A DNA stretch of 64,000 bases from Owenia fusiformis (taxonomy: Eukaryota > Annelida > Polychaeta > Sabellida > Oweniidae): contig CAIIXF020000003.1 in NCBI GenBank assembly GCA_903813345.2, forward strand, positions 26,117,248 to 26,181,247. The letters are read 5' to 3'. Under the pieces are notes generated by a model. The model was not told the origin of the DNA and did not search any database. It saw only the letters and a list, made by a program, of their open reading frames with translations. Below, piece after piece: positions 36,201-48,200 of the stretch (the first letter of the stretch is position 1; the number at the start of each line of letters is the position of its first letter). The translations under genes were made by a program, and so were the position numbers.

Positions 36201-39200
36201 GATGCAGAATTAAATATATTCATATTTTCTTGTTTCTAATTGATTGTTTTGTTGTTAGACATAAACACGTCAGTATGTATGGATCAAATTTATGCAAAGT
36301 GAATGAAGAACCCAATTGGATAGTGTGAAGAGATCATACAGACAAAAAAAGTTATGCAACATTATTTGGGTGTTATTTTGTGTCGCCTTGTATAAAAGAT
36401 ATGACAGTCTAACGTCCCCCTTTGAAATCATAAATAAACTAAGTGTATAATCTCATTGAATGAGAATCTGAAGGAGGTAAAATAAACGCTCCAGAACGTT
36501 TAAAGTAAATTAGTTTGAAATTAATTTCGAATTGTATAACATGTCCCCGATTCAAATTACGTATAGCAAGGCGATGTGGGCCAAGGGTCAACCAGACGGT
36601 AACAGAGGGAAAGAACACTGTGCACATTTCTGGAATAAACCAACCGGATCAGTGAACGACCGACCGTGTAATAGCAGACTACGATTCATCTGTAAACGGC
36701 GAAATGGTAAACATATGGGGAATGTGTATTTTGTATCAGTTGCCATTATTAGTATCGGTCATAATTTTGCACATATCCTGCACTTCCTGTTATCTATATG
36801 GGCTCAAAAGTCAATTTTATGAGGTCTAGTGTTTTATCTTAACATTCATTCTTAAAACTTCTTGTTTTATGAATATTTTACACAATCATGTTGTATTTTA
36901 TAAGTTAGAAATGTTTGGAGCTGTTAAGGACGTAAGGCCTCTCAAATGACTTTTTGGACCACACTCTGTAGTAATTCCACTGCTGAATGAGCACTGTCAC
37001 TTATAAAAAAACCTTACACAACACCAACACTAGGCAGAACGAAATCAATGTTATTTGTTTGAAGATTTCATTCTTTCATAAGGCATCCTAACACTTATTG
37101 CGTTTGTACAGCAAAGCTGCCTGGGCGAAAGGTCAGCCAGATGGACATAAAGGAAAACAGAACTGTGCTAAATTTTGGAATAATCCACCAGGCTCATGGG
37201 ATGATGCTGGATGTGGGGGTCGAGTGAGATTTATTTGCAAGCGAAGAAATGGTAAAATTTTACTAATTCAAACACTTGTTGTATCTCACTCTAATAATAG
37301 TATAAGACTAGTTGTTATTAGTTATCAGCAATCAACTAGTATTACATACCAATTTGCTTTTAGGTTTAAGAACATCTCATTGTAGTGCACGACCATATCA
37401 ACACCATTTTATTACAATTCATGAAAGTCCTATAGCATACATCTCCATTTATGGATAAAAAAGTTCCTTCAGCTTGCGCATTGCTTAGATAAAAAGCAAA
37501 CTCATGCTTTTATTGTTACTGTAACTAGACAAGACTTGACAAGACTATCACTTTCGCCACTTTTAGCACTCTGACAGTCATTGTGATTTGTTATACAGTA
37601 AAGCAGCCTGGGCAAAAAACCAGCCAGATGGGCTCAGAGGGCACCAGAATTGTGCTAAATTTTGGAATCGTCCACCGGGTTCATGGGATGATGTAGAGTG
37701 TGGACGCCGTGTGAGATTTATATGCAAGCGAAGAAATGGTAAAACTTAGAACCACTGTTCACGCAAAATCTTTTGAAGCTCTCGGCACTCAATTCTTTTA
37801 CATACATTTTTAAAAGCTTGATACCTTACCTGAAGTTCCAAATCTACATTTTGCACCAGGTTTTTCATTGAATACAATCACACTCTCAAACTTTAAATTA
37901 TACTACTCAGTAGCTATAAACTAATGATATTACATGCTACGGTAACTGGTCAACTCGTACCCAAGACAAGTCGTACCCAAGACAACTGGTACCCAAGACA
38001 ACTCGTACCCAAGTATATATTTTGGACTGGGAATGTGAATAGATATACATATTATAATTGTAACATACTGTTCAGAATAGTTTAAAGTTTGAAGAAGAAT
38101 TTTCGGAAGAAATTGATTTAATTTTGTGACATTTTGAGCTGAGTGTCAATTTATATTGACTATTATTTTATATTGGTCACAGATTCAGGATGTTCGAGTG
38201 AAGAGACATATGTTTATTCCACATATTCATAATCATTTTTCAAAATATTGTATGTTTATGAGTGTTTGGAACAAGTGTCAGATCTAATGTTGTAATTATA
38301 TTTATTTGTATATATGTTTGACAAAAAATGTTGTGAACAAGCGCTTCAAGCACTTCTTTCATTTAATAAAAAAATGCTTTACTGATCCATTGAGAAAAAA
38401 TGTCGTCTAAATTCAAAAAAATATTGAGGCTTATTTGATTCACATTACAACCTGAAAGCATTACAAACTCAATTTTTTCCCCAATGTGTACCCTTGTCTT
38501 GGGTACCAGTTGTCTTGGGTACGAGTTGACTAGGAAGCCATGCTACGATTGCTTCAAAATAGAATCACTGTATGTGATCACTTTCTAGCGTTCACCTAAA
38601 AATGGTTTTCCAAATACCTAGCCTTCCACTTGAACTGTAGATGCAAATCAACAATTCCAGCATCATTTTCGTTAGTTAGTCAGATCAAACATTCTTGCAC
38701 ATACAAATATACTAATAATGAATTATTTATTGACCTGCTATCATTGTGTCTAAATAATTTTTTTGCCTTCATATATTATTAAGTTGTGTCATATATCTGT
38801 ATTTATATACTACCGTTGTTGAAAATTATCAATTCACATCAACTTTCTCGAGATTTCGATCAAACTCTTCATATACACTCCCCTCCATAAGTTTTGCAAC
38901 CTTTTCCCCCATTGAACTACGTGTTAAAGCCTCTTTACGTTTGGTTAACATGGGAATGTCGATTTTCAAAACGTCATCAAATTTATCATCAATTTTCGAC
39001 CTATTGTAATTGAGGAAAAAAATTGGGAAAATTTGGAGGTATTGGAATTAAAGTCAAATTACGTTTCCATCAATAGTATAAGTATTTTCATCGCAGGTTA
39101 AGTAAATAAAAATTCAAAGGTAAAGAGGCTTTAACACGTAGTTCAATGGGGGAAAAAAGGTAAATGAAATGCCATTTTCTGATTCTTACAAAATCGTTTC

Positions 39201-42200
39201 TTATAGCGATAAATATAGTTACAGATCTATTAGTCAGATGCAAATGATAGTATGTTTTCTTCTAAATAAATAAATTGATATGTTATGGTTTGTTTTTCGA
39301 GTCGGATTTTGTAAATTACTTTTCGTATGACATTCCCTTTATGGCAGTCGAACTGGCATATAACTGCTTGATTAAGAAAAAAATGTAATTTATCATATAT
39401 ATCTCTCTTAAAATATTTATCATCTTCGTAATATGCCATTTTATTCACAAAGTCAATATTCAAAAATATTGGTGTATTGTTATTACAGATTATATAGACA
39501 AATGCGACTTGGATGCAGGTTACCATAGTTTCAGTAACCAATGTTTTAAATACAACGAAGAACCACAAACATGGACTGATGCACAGGCTACTTGTGAAGT
39601 AAGTGTTGCGAATAAAATTACATCTCTATCAATGTGAGTTCTTTAAATGAATCTCCTTATTTATTAAATTTATATAATGAATTAATTCTCATACGGAAAA
39701 TACATTATTTTATTAAATATATTTAAGATATAATGTACCATACCATAATATTAACACATTTGTATGATTATTCAGGCAGATGGAGCACAGCTCATTGTTG
39801 TCGATAAACCAGAAAAACTCAACTATCTCGCTGACACGATCACGTGTTCAGATTCCAGAGCAAACGTCTGGTTGGGCCTCTCCGATACGGTACATATACT
39901 TATAGTGATATATTGTAATAGTATATTCTTTAACATAAAACACTTTTTATTCAACATGTCAAAATGAGAAGCTCTAAGCTTCATTTTAGGTGTCCTTTCC
40001 AAATTAAACTACCATCAGATAGCACTATCCTTGATTTGTATTCATTTAATCTGATAATATAAGTATTATATACTTCAGTTATGTACTAGTATAATTAATA
40101 TAATATAATATAATATAATATGATATAATATACAAGCTTGTTTCATTTTATTCCAGCTTGTGCCAGGAACGCTGATTTGGGTAGATGCTTCTCCAGTTGT
40201 GATAAAGAAATGGGACAGCAACCAACCAGCTATGTTGTAAGTAGATAGTCCCAGGCATATATAAATACAGTCGACGAGTACATTTTGAATTTTAGTCTGA
40301 TTAATGTATGTAACAGTAAATACAATCGATGTACTTGCATGTTGTTTTAGTATAAAACATCAAACCATTAGGAATTACAGGGCGTTCATAAAGTTCTTGC
40401 AAAAGTGCTCTTTAAAGTTTTTGTATCTCAGTCAATCTGGCCGTAATTTTCACTCAGTATACCTACACTATTCATACATTGAAATCCGAAGTTATAATCA
40501 ATAGCTCCTTGAGGAAAAAAAGTTATGGTTCCTATAGTCACATGCGTCATGGGTAAGCGGAGCAGGCAAAAAAGGATCTGTTTTATTTGAATGTTCAAAA
40601 TGTTTTTAACTTGTCCTATTTACTTTAATAACGGTATCTCAAGAGTGTAATGTATTCAATATAGTGTCCATCATGGTCTATACACCTCTGCTGTCTTACT
40701 TACCATTTCTCAAACAGACAGGGGAACCCATTTGGAAAATTTATTGCGATTGATCTTTGTATGGGTGGCTTTCATCAACATCATCTGATCCTCATTGGAT
40801 TTCGTTCTTGGACGGCCTGATCTAGCATTGTCCTTACCATTTGTTCTACTATCAGTAAATGTCTTAGTCCATTTTGTAAATGGTTCTTTTGGCCATAGCC
40901 TCCTTCCCCTACACCTTATGAATGTCTTCAAGTGTTTGTTTTCTTGAATTTCCCAGTAAAACATACACCCCGATGCTACTGAATATTTGTAATAGCAAAT
41001 TATCATATTTTGCTGTTTTTGCAGCCATTTTCACAAAAATAAAATTGGCGCTGCCTTTCACAAAGGCCGATGTCATCAACCAATATAGGTCACTTTGATA
41101 CCATCAGTGATGTCATGAATCAAAGAAGTTTCAACTATGATGTCATCATATGATATCATCTAGGGTTGACATGGCAGCATTAGCTTGTTTTGTATTTTCC
41201 AGGATACTTTAAAGTATGTTAAAATTACCTCTTACCCATATCTTTTATCTATTTTTTCTTTTTTTCAATGCTGCTCCGCCTACCCCTGACTCGTGTTACT
41301 ATAACAATCATAACTTTTTTTCTTCAAGGATCCGTTCATTATAATTCAAGATTCAAATGTATGAATAGTGTAGGTATACTAAGTGACAATTTCAGCCAGA
41401 TTGATTGAGAAACAAAAAAATTAGAGTACTTTTGCAAGAACTTTATGTATGTGAAAATTATTAACCGAATGATGTATGGATCGTTATTTGATACGATTGC
41501 TTTATTGTTCCTAAAATTTTGTATAATTGTTCAACATAGTTAAGTTATTATTTTGCAAAACTTAATCAAATCATAATTACTGACTAATACTGTAATGTAA
41601 ATGTATTTTTTAGGACACCGGGTAGTACTTGTGTTGAATCAGTTCCACAGGCAGGTCATAAGTGGAGAACGCAACCATGTGAAGCTGAACGCAAATTCAT
41701 CTGCCAGAAACCACAAGGTATTTGAGTTACATAAACAACCAGTAGGGTTTTCTTATAGATCAGGTCATTTTAGGATGTTGGGGTATGTTCCACTTTGACT
41801 TTTGATTGTATTATTTACGTTTCTTTTCAATATGTGTGCTTTTAACATATTGTTGTCCTTACATTTTTCCACTTGACAGCACGTACATGCCCATTGATGA
41901 AATATAATTCAAAATACCTGTCTGATTTAAGGTTGTAGATTCGAATCCTGTGTGCTCCAAGTCTTTGGTCATTTACTAATAAACACATTGCTGCGTGTGT
42001 GGCATGACACGCATATCTGCTTAACCATATTACAAAAACAAGACAAATCGCATTACAACTGAAGAAAGTAACTATATAAAATAAATGAAATTATTTATCA
42101 GGCAAGTGTAAAGCAGGCTGGGTGGAAAAACTTGACCAATGCTATCAGATCAACTCGCGGCGAGACACCTGGAAAACATGGAGCGATGCAGATGAGTACT

Positions 42201-45200
42201 GCAGATCTCAAGGAGCTTCTCTTGTCAAGATAACAAAGTAAAGCTGTTTTTTTATTTCTACAATTCAAATTTTTCGTTGAAACGAATTGCCTCGCCTGTA
42301 CCGTGTCTGGCTACGCCCATAACTGAGTTATGAAATTGGCAATAAAAGTGTTGCTACCAGTGTGGTGAATGGTATTTTTTGACAATTGTGTCTGCCCAAT
42401 AATTTGCACTTGGTTAATTGTATCACAGTGGTTTTCGTTATTTCCTATTACAAATGCATACGAAACGACGATAAGAGTGGACATGAATACCTCGAACATA
42501 GACAGAATAAAATGAATTTATAACAACTTCATAATTACTTATTTCAGCCAACGAGTCCAGAACAATGTAAACTCTTTTCTTGCCAACATAAGGAAGGCAA
42601 AGGCTGATGCTATATTTATCGGTATATCAGGTAAGCCTAAAAAATACACAAACTCGAAGTTTGTCTTTAGAGTAGAATTTATATTGTTGCGGAATGACGT
42701 CTATTTTTATGGAGACCTCAAGGTCGTTGAACTTGACAAATGTTTCGATGATCTGTAAACTAACGTAGCACAGTCTCTCTCTCCGTCGCATTGGGAACAG
42801 TGTGATGAGTATTGAAAATAACATCTGTTTAACAAATAATATTTAAATCCCAAAATGATAGTATCATATCATTTTGACAATGGTTTTCAGATAAAACGGA
42901 GGAAAACGTGTTTAAATGGTACGACGAGACCCTAGTGAGTTCGGGATACAAAAAATGGGAGAGAAATCAACCAGCTAAGGTCAATGGAAGAATGGACTGT
43001 GGCGTAATAAAGACGGACGCCAGGCTAAGGGGATCATGGCGGACAGACTACTGTTTTAATAGAAGGGCTTTCATTTGTCAGCATCCTATTTGGGTAGTAC
43101 CAGACAATGTCACCGAACCAGGTAAACAAAAAATAATTTTGAGGTTTCAAAATTATAACCAACATCATCATTTGTCATAGGAAATTGTGAGTGTCAAAAT
43201 ACTGATTATATACTAGTATGTAGGGTACCATTCTAGGCAATATACATTTCGAATACCTTCACTCTTTGTTTCAACTCATTTCCAGCATCGGTATTTAATA
43301 CAACACGACTGAGTGTCTTATATATCATAGTGTCTTATAACGTACAGGAGGATGTATTGAAATTGTTCTGTTCTCGTGATGCCATGTTAAAAATAAATTA
43401 TGTTTAACAGGGGATTGTAAAATGACACACGATGGGCAAGACTATATGGGTACAGTTAGCGTCACGGGAACCGGAAAAGTCTGCCAAAGTTGGGATTCAC
43501 AATTTCCACATAAACACACCATAGGCACTAAAGTAATTTTTACCTTCAAAGAAATAAAAGTTTTTATTATATCTTCATGTAGCCTCTTTTATCATCAAAT
43601 TCCAAGATCGTTTAAGTGGTATCTAGACTCAATTTTACTTCAATCAGTCTGGTCAGAATCTGTGCATTTATCTCGTGAAAACCTAAATATATTTAAACAA
43701 CTATGTTGGAAAGTATGTAGTACTTAGATATTTCATGTCAACGTTTTATTTTTCCTAAAAGCATGAATTTGATAATTAGCATATTTTAGTTACCCCTGGA
43801 TCCTCATGTTTTTATCCATTCATTTACAATGTGATGTTCATTGTTATAGGACTCTGATTTCCCAGACAGAACTGTAAAAGATGCAAAGAATTACTGTAGA
43901 AACCCTGACAAGTGGCCTTGGGGTGTGTGGTGCTTTACAACTGACTCTAAAGTACAATGGGAACTTTGCGACCAAATTCCATTTTGTCAAGGTAAGAGAT
44001 ATATTCTGAAATCCTTGTGTTCAAGTATGGCAAGTAGTTTGTATCTCTTCCATCATCTGTATTAGATCATCTACAAGTGTATACCTCAAAAAAGTAAAAC
44101 CGTTGCATCATTTATTTCTAGAAAACTACCGATGTGAGCTTGGATGGACAATGTATGAAGATAATTGCTACAAGTTTATGGATGACCCCAAGCCATGGAG
44201 TGATGCGCGCGCAGGGTGCCAACAAGAACAGGCTGACTTGACATCAGTGAGTGGTTGGGACGAACAATCGTTTCTAAGCAGTAAGTTACAAACGTATATT
44301 TAGTGTATCTTTAAACAACATGATTATATTGAAGTGTGACTGTCAACGTAAAAGGTTTATAAAGTACTTTTTAAAAATATCTTACCATTACAAATACTTT
44401 ATAAAATGCTCAATAAGGGCTGAATTGTTGTACAATATACTTTGCACTGAATTCAATAGAAACGAAATAGCTTATGAAATTGTGGTTTTGGATTGTGAAC
44501 ATGATTTCTGAAAGGTTGAAGAAATGGGGCGTTAGCCATTGTAGGTTTGATTGCTATATGGGATGTTTGGGATTTGTTTACTTATGATCTACTTCTCTTC
44601 AATGTTTCTTTTGTAATGTTCCTTTGTTTTAATACTTATTTGCAATGGTTATGACACATATGCTTACGATATTCAATTCAATTTAATACAATTTCAATTA
44701 GGTCAGTTTGTTTAATCCTTGCTTTATAGATAACATGCTGCCCGATCAGGCTTGGATAGGACTTCACGATTTATCCACCGAAGGGAAGTTTGCATGGACG
44801 GATGGTACTCCTGTAAGACCTTTTCGTAATACCTTCCTTTATATCGACGAGCGACTCTTGTAATTTAAATAATTCACCAGTCCAAATATAAGATCTGTAT
44901 AAAAGGGACCACTAGAATTATATTAAATGCTGATCAAATTCTTCATGATTTAATAAAAAACAAATTGTATCTGGGATAATTGTCGTATATTAGTTAGTTA
45001 TTTCTGTTTGCAGTACAATTTCAGCAACTGGCACAAGGGGGAACCTAACGACTGGAGAAATAACGAAGACTGTGTCGTGATGAAAAAGACTGCCAGTGAA
45101 ATGGGGGCATGGAACGATGGACGATGTCACTTGAAAATAAGATATATTTGCAAAAAGCCTGCCTGTAAGGTTTATGTATTTTTATTTACCAGGTCGTTCA

Positions 45201-48200
45201 ATAAGTTTACGGAAAGATGCTCTCGTTTCAAAGATTTTGATATTTATTTTTGAAATTTTCACACAATGTCTAAGAAATATTTTGTTTAATTGATTCATTA
45301 TATATCAGCATATCTATTGATTGGTCAATAATAATGGTTACAATGGTAACATGACTTTTGGGTAGGCGGGGCACTTAACCGTAACTCATTGAACGACCTG
45401 GTACTCCCCTGAACTTATTTGCTCCTTTCTGCAAATTGAAATACCACATCATATTTTGGGAGTTGTGTTTTGAATCTTAACTGCAAAAGCGATTTCATTT
45501 GCATGCTTTTCAGTCTAACAATTTTCACAATTCTTATATAACGTCAAGATTGTGTTTCTTCAATGCTGTTTCTCTTTTGATCAGTTATTTACATACAGAT
45601 ATTCAAATAATTTAAGTAATTTATAATTTGTTTTTCAGATCATATTCTAAATCCACCTACATCAACACCGATACCAACTACAAGTGAGTAGCTAAACAGT
45701 CGTGAAATATCCAAATGTTTAACCTTGCATTTCATCCAATTTGCTAAGTTATGTTTGAGGTATAATATATTCTAAAACTAACAGAAGAACATAAACTTGT
45801 AATGTGATTGGCCGGTGATTGGTTCATATATCTTACACGGATATGTTGCAAAGAGATAATAAACACTTCATACAAGCAATCATATAGAAAGGTGCACCAC
45901 TACTAAATCCCATTATCGTATTTGCCTTCTAATTTGTGTGATATTTTTTTACAACAATACACACTATAACGTATCATTATGATTCTTAGAAAAACTCAAT
46001 AAATGAACCAGCGTGATCTGACGATTAAGATTCTTGTGATACAATATCAGCCAAGGTTGATATCACTCTCCGGTATTTTGTAGAACCATTTTCTCCTATG
46101 TGCGGCCCGGGTTGGGTGTGGGACGCAGTTGGTGGTTTCTGCTACCAATTGAATCCTGACGCCAAGCTAGACTGGCCGGCTGCTAGAGCAGACTGTATAA
46201 GCAAAGGATCTGATCTGATGAGCATTGTGAGCCTTCATGAACAATCATTTGTCAGTGGTGAGTTACATCGTTCCATCATTCCATTGTACATATGTGTTTC
46301 AACTTGGCTGTTTCTCTACAATCAATAAGCAATTTGAATTCATATGCGAATTGTGATTGAAACTTAGATAATCAAACATTCCTTGGAGTCTCCCTAGGCT
46401 AATACTTTTTGGCAATACTTCTTTAGAAGGTGGTCAATCCTTTCCATTTTGGCCATAATTTAGCTGTTGTGCATATGTATCTGCATAAAGATGCTTTTCA
46501 CTTTAGCACCAACACGTATTAAATTGCATTGTGTTTTATCAATGTTTTATTATAATTTTAATAGCTAAGTAATACTTTCAGCACTTATACTAAGCGATGC
46601 TGGACATGGTACAGCCTCCTACTGGATAGGTGCAAATGACAGAGACGATACAAGTGGATGGCGTTGGTCAGATGGATCTCCGTTTAGATGGGTCAACTGG
46701 ATACCTGGTAAGGAACACCATCTGTGATGCAATGCCGTATATTGATCAAATGATTTATAAATGCAAATGCACAATGCACCCAACGGTAGGCCATTAAGAG
46801 TGACTGGTACTGTTAAATTATGTGAACATTTTAGATGGAGGTTTCAATTATGATGGAATACAAAGGTGACTCCTTTAGCTGCACTAAAACTATGCGAGCC
46901 TTTATATTGTCTTTCAGGGCAGCCAGACAGGAAAGAAGAACATTGTGTAGCACTGATTGCCTTACATGGAATGTGGAATGATGACGACTGTCCAGACCTC
47001 AAGCCTTATATCTGCAAAAAATCATGTGAGTATCTCTAAAAAATTAATTGCTATTTTGTCATTATCTAGAGATTAGACAACTTATTTTTCTTGTTTATCT
47101 ATCTTTGTGTGTAAGTGAACTTGAAATTAAAGAACTACTAAACAATTAATAATTAAATAAATAAATGAATAAGTCGATAAGTAAATAAAAAGTAACAATA
47201 TACTAAATAGATAACAATAATGACGAGGTGTGCTTAGCTTTGATGTGGATATTTGAAATGATTTTATACAGATGACCAATTTTTTTTTAAATATTATATG
47301 CAACTTGGTATAAAACGTCCATATTTTTCGATATAAAACTTTTTTTAAAATGCAAGGATTTCAATAAATTTTAGCAGGATATGCAGGAATCAATCATACA
47401 ATTATAAATATGAAGGGGATTTTGAGTTTTAAAGGAAAACATACACCATTACACTAAGGGTCTGTTTGAAAAATTGCAGATTTCGTAATATTATTTTAAG
47501 CAACAATTCTACATTGATGTTAGCCATGCCTCATGGCATATTTTGAAATTATTTTTCAAAATGGAATATTAGAAGTATCTGTATAACCCTGTATAACAGG
47601 TATTTTTTTATTATATTTCAGCAATACAAGCGACAACTGTTGCTCCGTCTCCAACTACTGCACCACGTAAGAGTCATTATGCCTCTTTACACCTAGCTAT
47701 AATTATTTGTAGCATAATATTTTTGACGGAAGTCAATGTTTTCTCATAATTCAAAGTCGAATCTCGCTGATTTCAATGTATCCAATTTACAATAATATAT
47801 ATTTCGAAATATCAAAATAAATCTACCACCGTGAACTTGAACGACTGCAATAAATAGAGGATATCCTATGATTTATGAGTGATATGATTTTTATCCACGA
47901 ATGGATATCATATCTGCACGAGGGAGCGTAGCGAGAGAGTGCAGATATCAATAACCATGAGTGGATTAAAATCATATCACGAGTAAATCATAGGATGTTC
48001 TTTTTATTCCATAGTTAAAGTCATCATCAGAATCGTCGGAAACTAAGTCATTTAATTCGAATTTTCCAAACGATCCGGCGATGTTGACACTTAGCCTCGT
48101 TTTGAGTCTGAAGTAGCAAAAATCCATAAACCATCGCATACGACGTCGTATGTCATGGCTAAAAAACCGTATGCTATGGTTAAGTGAAAATTTGTCAAAA

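Noticed and set aside
36711-37111. Further copies of the CTLD1 N-terminal exons between the alternative exons
   Set aside because: No sequence like the exon 2 or exon 3 peptides appears between 36,711 and 39,488, so only the C-terminal half is repeated.
41925-41960. tRNA or tRNA-derived SINE (word GATTCGAATCC resembling a B box)
   Set aside because: No matching A box or cloverleaf could be drawn around it; a similar word at about 23,660 also lacks context.
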